Source of the DNA: Excoecaria cochinchinensis
Taxonomy: Eukaryota > Streptophyta > Magnoliopsida > Malpighiales > Euphorbiaceae
Assembly: GCA_947683425.1 (NCBI GenBank)
Contig: CANTUQ010000017.1
Location: 124,001 to 188,000 of the forward strand
Length of the DNA: 64,000 nt
Direction: 5' to 3'
Positions 1-10,100 of this stretch are shown here, piece by piece. Every line of letters starts with the position of its first letter. The stretch's first letter is position 1. Made by a program: the position numbers and the translations under genes. The notes below the pieces were generated by a model. That model had not been told where the DNA came from. It saw only the letters and a program-made list of their open reading frames with translations, and searched no databases.

Positions 1-1
1 T

Positions 2-1349
2 CCACATCTTCGGGACGAGTCGGACGAAGATAATGTGCCAATCAGTGTCACTTTCCAAGAGGTGGAAGAGGCCGCTCAGAAGACAGCTGCAGAGGCTATT
101 GTAGAGTCCGATGCCCGGGTGGCTGCCAAGGGCAAAACCGTCCAGCAAGGTGAACCGCCTAGGAGATCGGGGGATCGCCGACCGATGCTCTTTAAAGACT
201 TCCTGAGGGAGAACTTTGGCAGCGATTGGTCCTTAGGCCAAGTGGCTGGGCCTCTTTGCCGTGGTCTCCTTCGGGAAGATGACCATAGGGAAATCGGTGA
301 GACCGGCCAGATCCAGAAAGATTTCCATGCTATTGGCATTCAGCTACTGGATGTACGAACTTTTTGACTTGCTTTCAGCCTCTGTTCTTTCTTCTTTTCT
401 TTTTTGTTGTGGGATTATTGATGTTCCCTATTTATTTTCCTTTCTTTTTCTTGGGCAGGTGGCCAGAAGGGCTCAGCATCTTTAACTCGCTGCGTCTACC
501 TGGAAAGGAAGGGCAGAGGATGGCTCCAAGGCCAAGGCTGACGCTGACACTGCTCGGAAAGAGGCCTCTGCTCTTCGTGCCGATCTGACAAGAGAGAAAC
601 AGCATTCTGCTGCCTCTCACTCAGAGACTGTGACCCTACGGAAGGAGGTCCATCAGAAGACCCAGGATCTGAAGGCACGGCAAGGGGAGGTTGATAAACT
701 GAAAGGGGAGGTTGCTCGCCTTTCTGCTGAGAATGCACAAAGTAGGCGGTTCAAAGCAGACGCAACCCGACTGGATGCTGAGTGCAAAGAGTTGGCTGCG
801 GAGAATGCCAGACTGAAAGTAGAGGGCGAGCAACTTCGCAAGGAAGTGGAGTCTCTGAAGGCGTCTTCGGAGGAGAAAGAGGCTTCCTTCACGACGATCC
901 TTGAAGAGGAGCTTGCAAACCAGAAGGAGCGTCTTCTCGATGAGCTAGCAGAGGCTCAGGTAGAGTTGCTGTCTCGGCTAATTCATGAAGCTGGGAGGCG
1001 CTTTCCTGGCACCGATCTGACTTGGATGGATGATCCGGCTTCACTGCCTGCTCCTCCAACCAGCAATGACGAAAGGGACGCTCCTGACGGGGAGGTGAAT
1101 CGGAGAGCTTTGGGAGGAGATATTTCGATTCCGGAGGCTGATCGGGAGACTCCAGCAGAAACTGATCCTACAATGCCTCCAGCGCCTGAGGTTGAGCTAG
1201 TGGTGCAACCTTCAGCGGGGCCTATCTTTGAAGGGGGAGCTGGGTCCGTGCCGCCATTTGCCGACCCCTCTCAAGCCACCGCCGGGCCGCAAGCCGAGCA
1301 GACTGCCGATCCTCCTGGCCATGTAGATATTGTAGATATAGAGGGTTAG
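2..1349 (+). pseudogene. Antisense accessory coiled-coil ORF of element A (two exons, one premature stop)
   Basis: The frame is open from base 2, so the gene starts left of the window. Exon 1 runs to 352. A donor GTACGA at 353 and an acceptor after a long pyrimidine tract (AG at 457-458) remove 106 nt at a codon boundary and land in the frame that stays open from 486 to the stop at 1349. One TAA at 483-485 interrupts it. Exon 2 encodes about 150 residues of Lys/Glu/Ala/Leu heptads (roughly 540-1010), a long coiled coil, then a Pro/Asp/Glu-rich acidic tail. It lies downstream of the A integrase but on the opposite strand, the position of the antisense extra ORFs known in Tat-lineage elements. 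Similar coiled-coil tails occur in plant proteins annotated as putative gypsy-type transposon proteins. The function is unknown. Confidence 0.6.
353..458 (+). other. Predicted intron in the antisense ORF of A
   Basis: GT at 353-354, a T-rich tract over about 400-450 and AG at 457-458. Both flanking exons are in the same phase after removal, which supports real splicing. The fusion still meets a TAA at 483. Confidence 0.55.
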
Positions 1350-1914
1350 CGTAGGAAATTAGAGTAGCCTTCTTTTTATTCATTCTTTGTGAATAGTACA
1401 ATTCAAAACATTCTTAATAAAGTTGCTTTTTTCCGTAAAGTGTTGATGTGCATAATCATGCAAATGTGATGTACATAGATTTGTACTAAGATCATTAATA
1501 TAATCGAGCTAAGTATTACTCGTGAAGTTGCGTACTGATCGCAAGTACTTCCTGAATTTAAATAGCCTTCAAGTCAAATAACCGATCGGCTGCATAGTAT
1601 TTTTAATTGCATAAAAATTGCATGACCGTAGTATGGGATGCTCGTAAAAGCTGCATGATAGCTGCATAAAAGTTGCATAGGATTGCATTATCGAGCTAAG
1701 CGATACTCATAAAGCTGTATAAAGATTGCATATTCGAGCTAACCGATACTCGTAAAGCTGCATACAGATTGCATATTCGAGCTAGGGAGGTGAGATCCTC
1801 CGTAAAGCAAACACTTTAGACTAGTGCACAAGTTGCATATGATACATCGCTTGAATAATTTCAAAAGAAAGAACCTCTTTATTAATCGGGCAATTGCCAA
1901 GTTCTAATACATTG
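1350..1914. repeat. Spacer between convergent genes of A, with poly(A) signals and a 43-bp short repeat
   Basis: AATAAA at 1416-1421 follows the plus-strand ORF. TTTATT at 1878-1883 (AATAAA on the minus strand) follows the minus-strand integrase, so both convergent genes have a candidate poly(A) signal. Three copies of a 43-bp unit starting with TCGAGCTA lie at 1691, 1734 and 1777, with a diverged relative near 1504. No ORF is present. Confidence 0.5.
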
Positions 1915-4201
1915 TTAAAGATGGTACTTTTTGAGTACATCCATATTCCAGCTTCTGGGAATGTCATGGCCTTCTACAGTTCGGAGCCTATAGGCGCTCG
2001 GGCTCAAGACTTTAGAGACTTCATAGGGTCCTTCCCAATTCGACATTAGCTTGCCCACTCCGGCATTTCCTGATCCTAATTTTGCCTTTCTGAGTACTAG
2101 ATCGCCAATATTGAAAGTTCTTGACTTTACTTTAGCATTGTGGTACCTGGCCACTCTTTGTTTATATACGGCTATCTTGGTGTAGGCGTCCTCCCTCTTT
2201 CCTTCTGCTAGATCTAGGTCTTGGCATCTTTCTTCAGCATTCTTCTGTTCGGAATAGAGTGCCGATCGGTAAGAGGGAAGGCCGACCTCTACAGGTATCA
2301 CTGCTTCGGAGCCGTAGACGAGGGAGAATGGCGTTTGGTGAGTGCCTGTTCTTGGCGAAGTCCTATATGTCCACAGGACACTTTGCAGTTCTTCAGTCCA
2401 ATTGCCTTTTGCTTCGCCTAGTCGCTTTTTCAACCCTTCCAGGATGGTCCGATTGGAGACCTCAGTCATTCCGTTGCTTTGGGGATGAGCGACTGACGTG
2501 AACTTCAATTTAATGTTCAGTCCTTGGCAAAAGTTTCTGAAAATGGAACTATTGAACTGCTTGCCATTATCTGCAATAAAGACATTGGGTAAGCCATACC
2601 TGCAGATGATGTTTTTCCAAGCGAAACTCTTGACCTTCTCGGCTGTGATAGTGGCCACAGGTTCAGCCTCGATCCATTTGGAGAAGTGGTCAACCGCTAC
2701 TATGAGAAACTTCATCTGCCTTTTGCCTTGGGGAAAAGGTCCTAGGATGTCGAGCCCCCACTGATCGAAGGGCCAAGCAATTCCGATCGGCTGTTGTTTC
2801 GCACCGTGTTGTCTTATTACCTTCCCATGCACCTGGCATTGCGGGCACCTTCTGACTTTTTCTTTGGCGTCCTTAAGCATGCTGGGCCAGTAGTATCCCG
2901 TCTGGAGGGCCTTTCTGGCCATAACTCTACTCGCCTCGTGTGCTCCGCATATGCCTTCATGGAGCTCCCGGAGGATATAGTCTCCCTCTCCCTCCGTCAC
3001 GCATTTGAGCCAGGGGTGGCTGAAAGCTTTTTTATACAAATCACCGTTAATGATGGAGTAATTAAGGGATTTTCGGGATACCTTGCGAGCTTCGTCTTTG
3101 TCCTCGGGCAGCCCACCTGTTTGGAGGTACTGCTTGATCGAGCTCATCCAGGTTTCGCCCTCTTGGTCGATCTCCATCATCTCCGGCTCGTCTAGGGAGG
3201 AGGAAGTCTGGTCGACTACGGCAATGTTTTCTTCTATGACCTTTTCTTCCGAAGCAGACAATTTTGCCAGCCGATCTGCATCTGCTGTTTGGTCTCTTGG
3301 GACTTTCTGGAGCACCCATTCTGATCTAGTTTCCTCAAGTTTCGCGAAGGCTGCTTTAACTTTGGCCAGGTACTGGATCATGGTGGCTTCTCGGGCCTTA
3401 AAGGTCCCCAAAACCTGACTGGTTACGAGCTGGGAGTCGCTCCTGATGGCTACTGACTCCGGTCGGATCGCATGGAGCAGTCTCAGTCCTTGAAGGAGCG
3501 CCTCGTACTCTGTAACATTATTGGAAGCTTTCAAGTTAAGCTTTATTGCGTACCTTATTATGATGCCCAGAGGGCCTTTTATTACCATGCCGACACCTCC
3601 TCGAGTGTCATTTGCTGCACCGTCCACCGTCATTTCCCAGTTTTGTAGCTTGGGCTGACTTTGTGGTTCCTCACCCGCAAATTCAGCTATAAAATCTGCC
3701 AAAGCCTAGGCCTTTATCGCCTTTCTGGGCTCATATCTGATATCCCAGGACTGTAGCTTGATTGCCCATCCCACCATTTTGCCTTCCAGATCGGGCGTCT
3801 GGAGAATCTTTCGAAGGGGGTGGCCCGATCGGACTACAATTGTGTGTGCTTTGAAATATGGCCTTAGCTTCCTTGCGCACATCATGAGGGCAATGATAAG
3901 TTGCTCAACCGGTCCCTTTCTTAGATTCGCACCTCTAAGTACTTCACTGACGTAGTAAACAGGTAGCTGTTGGGTACCTTCCTCTCGGACCAAGGCACCT
4001 GCAACAGCATCTTTAGAGGTGGCTAAGTAGAGGTATAGATTTTCACCTGGTACTGGCCGGCTAAGCAGTGGTGGGTTGGTGAGGAATGCCTTCAGCTCTT
4101 CGAAGGCTTGCTGGCAGTCTTCCCCCCAGACGAAGGTTTCACTCTTCCTGAGCTTCTTGAAGAAAGGAGTGCAGCGCTTGGCTGAGGAGGAGATGAATCG
4201 C
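1915..4201 (-). pseudogene. Element A pol, 3' part: RNase H, archaeal-like RNase H and integrase
   Basis: Reading starts at the B insertion point (4201) in the RT/RNase H connection. The first RNase H region lies over 4100-3709 and ends at TAG 3706-3708. The following frame (3702-1915, 595 codons) holds the second RNase H with D27, E67, D89 and D143. Integrase follows with zinc-finger H248, H255, C286 and C289, the DDE triad D318, D378 and E414 (35 residues between the last two), and a C-terminal WEGPY motif at 556-560. All integrase catalytic residues are intact. The single TAG fits a former CAG in the linker before the second RNase H. Upstream pol continues at 20449-21786. Confidence 0.9.
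4197..4201. repeat. Target site duplication of B, left copy (ATCGC)
   Basis: ATCGC directly before the TG of the left LTR matches ATCGC at 20449-20453 directly after the CA of the right LTR. Confidence 0.92.
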
Positions 4202-4392
4202 TGTAAGAACTGTGTCCCGGAGCGGTCCGATTCAGAGGTTACCCTATGATGAAATCAATGTCCGAGCCTGTATGAGGGGCTGGATTTGGAGGTTTTAGTC
4301 CCGCGTTCCATGAGAAGTGAGGCTTTTTACAATTCCCGGGCAGAGGGGGAGAAAACAGAGGTTTTTTTCGAGTCAAAAGACTTTTTATCCTC

Positions 4393-4641
4393 CACAGACG
4401 GCCAGCCCGTCTGTGAAGTCGGCCCGTCGCTTCGAGTCACCGACGGCTCTAGGTATTTTTCGATGCCCGTCGAAAAATCACTGCCCCTGTCAGAATGCCG
4501 CCTGGTTTCCCGGAGCACGCAACCCTTCCGACGCCCGTCGGTGGATGTGGCAGGGCCGTCGGACGAATCCTTATTTCAGAAGGATTCTTCCGACGCCCGC
4601 CTCTATACACCGACGCCCGTCGGTCGTGTCTGGCTATAAAA
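4393..4641 (+). promoter_or_regulatory. U3 promoter of B: array of inverted repeats ending in a TATA box
   Basis: TATAAAA lies at 4635-4641 (18842-18848 in the 3' LTR). Upstream within 240 bp are five strong inverted repeats. 4393-4415 has 9-bp arms CACAGACGG. 4455-4478 has 9-bp arms ATTTTTCGA. 4528-4541 is CCGACGCCCGTCGG. 4558-4594 has 15-bp arms with one mismatch. 4609-4624 is ACCGACG-CC-CGTCGGT. All except 4455-4478 share GACG/CGTC cores, and that one has CGA/TCG. Such spacing against a TATA box suggests binding sites for a dimeric transcription factor. Transcription should start about 30 bp past the TATA box. Confidence 0.7.
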
Positions 4642-5124
4642 GCTCCGAATTTTCATTTGAAAGGGGTTGGAAAAATTTTCAAACGAGGAAACTCTGCCCA
4701 ATTTTGAGCACATTTTCTCTCTCTTCCAAAAAACACTTTTTCTAAAGAAATCTATTGAATCAAGGACCAAATCAATCAAAGGAAACTAAAAGCTAATTAG
4801 TTTTCTTTAGATTTTGACTCCAAAGTCGATTTTCTGAGGGATTGAAGGTGAAATATCTCATTTTCTCTCTTTAATCTTTCATCTTTGCTTCTCGTGGAAC
4901 GCGCGGGGCTCTAACCGACATAAGAATCTCACCTGAAGCGATTATCTGAGGGTAAATATTCCGGGTTATTTCTCCATATTTATTTCTCATTTTGTGGGAT
5001 TTTTGAATATCTATCATTATTTTCTTTTATCTTGACTCTCTCATCTCTTTTGGGATAAAATTCTTTTTTGACTTTGAAAAGGTTTTTTTCTCTCCCTCTC
5101 CATTCTGTTTTTTTCGGAGATAGA

Positions 5125-5168
5125 GGTGACCGACGGGTCATCTTTATCACCGACGCCCGTCGGTCACC
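5125..5168 (+). other. Long perfect inverted repeat in the transcribed part of the B LTR
   Basis: GGTGACCGACGGG at 5125-5137 pairs perfectly with 5156-5168 across an 18-nt spacer, which itself holds part of a second CCGACG/CGTCGG palindrome. Being about 460 bp past the predicted transcription start, it would form a stable RNA hairpin. A matching copy lies near 19332-19375. Confidence 0.65.
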
Positions 5169-6235
5169 CACCTACAGACGCCCCTCCTTGAGTGACAAAC
5201 GGGCATATCGGATACCCGAACCGATGCCCGTCGGTCAAACAAGGAAGGCCGTCGGTGGGTTCTGTCTCCCTCCTTTTAAACCATTTTTTATCTCTTCCAA
5301 GTCTCTTTGACTTCTTATGTGTTAATTTTATGTATATTAACCTCTCTTAACTTTCTGTGAGTGTATGTCGGTCCTCCTGGATTATCCCGAGCTTGAGCGG
5401 CTATCTACCATGTTTGGAGGATCTCGTCCGGTTTAGTTTCCTAATCCTCTTGTTTCATTTCTTTTATTGATTATCTTATGTATATGGATGTACTCCTTTC
5501 ATATCCCGTTGATGTATAAAAATGACTCAATGGTTTTATATTTAATAAAATGAGATTTACACAAAACAAGGGTCCAATGCTCTATTTCCATCCAAAAAAA
5601 GATCATCATAAATAAAAATCCCCAATTTTAATAACGATGCATGTGAGGACCAAAGTCCTCAAAATAAGAAATATCCCGATTTATGCATGCTTCGCACATT
5701 TATAAAAGGGAGTTGTATTCCGCTCCTTGTATTTATTGTAATCTATTGCTTTCATTATTTACTTGATCATTTACGGCTTTCCGAATGTGAATAAATGTGC
5801 CTTTTAATCAACTGCATAGTGTGGAGAGAGAGCGAATTAATGACATTAAAATTTGATCATAAACTAATTGAGGTAGAAATAGATGAGAAATCCTGGACCC
5901 AACTCTGGTCTTTGGGCTCGAGAGGTTATCCTCCAAAATACTTCTTGGGTCACGAGGCTTTAGCGCTAATCCTAGGCTCTTTAGGGTGAGAAGTTCACCT
6001 TCCATGATCCCTCTAGCTGGCCCAAAATGGATACCAAGCGCAGTCTTAGGCTCTCCGAGGCGAGAGTAACTTTCCCAATGTTCTATTGGGTGGCGACTCC
6101 ATGATACCTCCTTGTTGCCCAACATAGACGCACTTGCAATTTATTTGCAAGCTGTCAACGGACCCGTAAATGCCCCGATCGCCCACGTACGGGCAGTCCG
6201 AAAGGGCGGCGCTTGGGATCCGGCGCGCGTCACAG

Positions 6236-6254
6236 TGGCGACTCCACTGGGGAC
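6236..6254 (+). other. Primer binding site of B (tRNA-Arg-like)
   Basis: TGGCGACTCCACTGGGGAC lies one base after the LTR. It is complementary to the 3' end, including CCA, of a plant tRNA-Arg as I recall it, the primer type reported for Ogre-like elements. Confidence 0.8.
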
Positions 6255-7150
6255 GTTTATGGTTCGAGATTTTAATTCGAAAATACCTCTTTTAACATTT
6301 ATGATTAAAATTTAATTCATAAATTCGCTTTCACTCAAAATTGCATTCGCATATCATTAGAGCCTTAGAATACGCTAGTTTGGTCCCTCTTTTAGCCCCG
6401 GTGCGTTCCTGAAGCACCTCCTCATTTTCACTCAATTTGGGGAAGTGTTAAGGATAATCACCAGCCCAAGCCACGTACCTTAATGGTATATCAAAATGGT
6501 GACCCGATCGGTCGTTACGCTTGTGATGAGTTAGACCCGTCGGCAGGGATCATGCTTGGGTAGCCTCAAAGAAACATCTCCCTTGTCCAAAGCTCATATA
6601 ATGGCTGTAGTCACTTTCCACAGGTGAAATGAACCTTAATCTCATGCTTGCTGTATGGATCCTCATGTATTGGATGAGTCCAAATGTCTCGCTTGGTGAC
6701 CTGGCCAAAGGCTATTATGCCCCGGTAGGGCCATGTCGAAATTTATGGAGCATCCGAATACGTGACGATCATTGTCCATCCGCTTGTACATTAGCATAGG
6801 AGTGTTATGCTGCCGATTTTCTGCCGCGCACCATACACGTCCATCGGGTCCCTCGTTGACCCTTGGGCTAATCCCACCTAGGAAAGAGACTGCACGACCA
6901 CGTGTGTGGGAGAAATAAGGGTGGAAGGACCAACTTGCTTGCTTGTGCTCTGTAAGTGTTGCATATCACGATCATGCATTATACCTACATTTCATGCATC
7001 ATTCTAACTTTTGTCCCTGCAGCCATCATAGATCTGCCCAGGTGGACTAGATCACCAACCGGACGACTGATCCGAGTTCTTACTCCTGAGCTGTCAGATA
7101 GAGAGGGCCTACCAGAGATCTTATCAGAAATCAGTGGTACAGTATCTCAG
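6255..7150 (+). other. Leader of B, with a candidate 71-nt intron at 6952-7022
   Basis: There is no ORF before the pol frame. Leader sequence is shared with D (36366-36562 and 39088-39655). A consensus donor GTAAGT at 6952-6957, a branch-like TTCTAAC near 7001-7007 and a pyrimidine tract ending CTGCAG at 7022 define a short intron. The acceptor and branch region are preserved in D, where the donor is not recognisable. No ATG occurs just upstream of the donor, so splicing would only shorten the leader. Confidence 0.4.
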
Positions 7151-10100
7151 ATGGCAAACTCGCCTAGGGGGGAAGACGCCACCAGGGCCATGATTGCGGA
7201 AGAAGTGGGCCGCCGTTTTGAGGAATTCGAGGGCAGGATGATGAATATGTTGACCGCCTTGGCACAGCAGAACGCTCCACAGAATCCTCCTCCTCCTCCA
7301 GTGAGACAGAATGAGCCTGAGGAAGAAAGGGTTGAAAGGCGAGAATATCCCGTTAGGCCGCCGCCGGTAGAGTTAAGATTAGTGGCCTCGGGAGAGTTGA
7401 GAAGAAGGCCAGTGTTGAGAATTGATGACGATAGAGATATCGAGGATGATAGGTTGAGCATGGCATCTGAGAAAGGGAAGGAGAAGATAGCAGAGTTAGG
7501 GCTGAAAGTTAAAGATTTGAGGATTTCCCCCGACGTGCCTGAAGGACCTTTGCTAAGTCAGAAAGTTTGTGAGCAAGCTGCAACAACATCAACCTCAGGA
7601 GTGGCGGAAGAAGACTCTAGCCTAGATTGTCTTTTTATTCCAGAACTCTTTTATGATGTAAATGATAACTATAACATTATTAATAAGATAAACAATTTCA
7701 CTTATTTGTGCGATGTTTCTAATGATTTCAACATGCATGAACATGATCATATTCCATCAATTTTTGACATTGACTCCACTGGCACAACGCCTTTTAATCT
7801 TGGAAACTCAGAAAATCCGAGAGAAATTCTAATAGCATCAAACATAACTCCTGAGGAGAGAAAAAATTTTGAGAGAATAATAAGAAAACATGAAAAAGTC
7901 TTTGCCTGGACCTACGAGGACATGCCGGGGATTGACCGAGACGTGGCAGAGCATGCCATCCCGACTTACCCAGATTGCAAGCCTGTGAAGCAGAAGTTGA
8001 GAAGGCTAAGACCAGAATGGGCTGACAAGGTTAAGGAGGAAATTCGACAGCAGATTGAAGCCAAGTTCCTCGTGGAAGTCCAGTATCCTACATGGCTGGC
8101 AAATGTGGTCCCTGTAGCAAAGAAGAACGGAAAGGTCAGGGTGTGTGTGGATTATCGAGATCTTAACAAAGCTTGCCCTAAAGATGATTTTCCACTACCC
8201 CATATTGATGTATTGATAGACAGTGCCGCCAATTGCGCGATGTACAGCTTTGGGGACGGTTATGTGGGCTACAACCAGATCTTGAACAAGATAGCTGACC
8301 GGGTTAAAACTGCTTTTATCACAGAGTGGGGCACCTATGCCTATCGGGTCATGCCTTTCGGCCTGAAGAATGCAGGGGCCACATACCAGAGGATGGCGAC
8401 CAAGATCTTAGGCGACCTGATCCATAAAGAAGTGGAGGTGTATGTCGATGACATGATGGTCAAATCAGCCACCCGAGAGGGACACTTTGAAGCTCTAGAG
8501 AAGTTCTTCATCAGGATCGATAAGTATAATCTGCGACTTAACCCCAAGAAGTGCATTTTCGGAGTGACTTCAGGAAAGCTGTTGGGACATGTCGTCAGCC
8601 AGAGGGGGATAGAAATTGACCCAGACAAGGTGAAAGCTATCAGAGAGATGCCTGTGCCACAAAAAGAGAAGGATGTAAGGAGTTTCCTGGGCAAGCTGCA
8701 GTATGTTAGCCGGTTTATTGCCAAGCTCACTTCGATATGCGAACCTATTTTCAAGCTGCTTAGAAAGAATCAGCCCGTAGTCTGGAACGAAGACTGCCAA
8801 AGAGCCTTTGATAATATTAGGGAATATCTGTTAAATCCGCCAGTGCTAAGGCCTCCGCAACCTGTTAAACCGCTTATTCTGTACCTGGCAGTAGAAGACG
8901 GTTCAGTGGGTGCCATGATGGCTCAAGAGGATGAATTTGGGGTGGATTTTACAATTTATTACCTCAACAAGAAGTTCCTGGCTTATGAAATAAAATATGC
9001 TGAAGTAGAGAAGATCTGCCTCGCAGTGATTTGGGCATCAAAGAAGCTGAGGCATTACTTCCACTCATACAAAGTTCAGGCAGTAGCCAAGCAAAATCCG
9101 TTAAGATATTTGCAGGAGGCACCGTCTTTGCTTGGAAAGATGGGGAGGTGGCTGCTCTTGCTACAAGAGTTTGATGTGCAATACATCACCCGCAAGACTA
9201 TTAAGGGGCGAGCTATAGCCGAATTTCTTGCTGAACATCCTATCCAAGGGGACACCCCCGAGTTTACCTTTCCTGACGAGAGCGTAGGCACGATTTCTGT
9301 TCAGGGATGGCAGTTGCACTTTGATGGGGCAGTGAATAACAAAGGAGCCGGAGTCGGGATCATCTTGACAACCCCAGATAATGAAAAACTTCCTCTTGCT
9401 AAGAAGCTGAGATACAAAGCAACCAACAATGAAGCTGAATACGAAGCGTGCACCTTCGGGTTAGAAGCTCTAGCTGTGTTGGGGGCAAGGAACGTAGAGG
9501 TATTTGGTGACTCGTCCTTGGTAATAAACCAGATCCGAGGTGAGTGGGCTGTAAAAGAAGAACGACTGGTCCCCTATGTTCAATATCTGAAAGGGATGTG
9601 TGGGCAGTTTGAGACTTGCACTTTCCACTTTGTGCCCAGAGATGAGAACCGTCTGGCTGATGCATTGGCAACCTTAGTGTCAATGTGGGATAACCCTGAA
9701 GGAGTGGCTATGAAGCCGGTGCTAATTTCGAGCTCTGATAAGCCTAGTTTTGAAACCGAGCCTGTAATAGAAGCAGAGGCGTTAGATAGGAGGCCATGGT
9801 ACTTTGATATCATGAATTACTTGGAAAACAATAAATTTCCAGAGGAAGCCACTGAAAAAGACCAGAGGATGATACGTAAGTTATCTACTCAGTTCATATC
9901 CTTAGAAGGGGTGTTGTACAAAAGACGGTCAGATGGGATCCAGCTCAGGTACTTGAATGAAAGAGAAGCACGCAAGATAATGGAAGAAACCCATGCAGGT
10001 GTCTGTGGGGCCCACATGAATGGTTTGACCTTGGCCAAGAAGATCATGAGACAAGGCTTTTATTGGCTTACGATAGACACTGATTGCTCGAAGTATGTCA

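Larger units (their letters stand above)
4202..6234 (+). repeat. 5' LTR of B
   Basis: Begins TGTAAGAACTGTGTCCC and ends in CGTCACA; the 3' copy is 18409-20448. It contains an inverted-repeat array and TATA box (4393-4641), a long hairpin (5125-5168) and AT-rich downstream sequence with no protein-coding content. Its first 60 bases are clearly related to the start of the LTR of D (45398), so B and D belong to related families. Confidence 0.95.

Noticed and set aside
6236..6254. tRNA-like match
   Set aside because: Only the 3' end complement of a tRNA is present; this is a primer binding site, not a tRNA gene.
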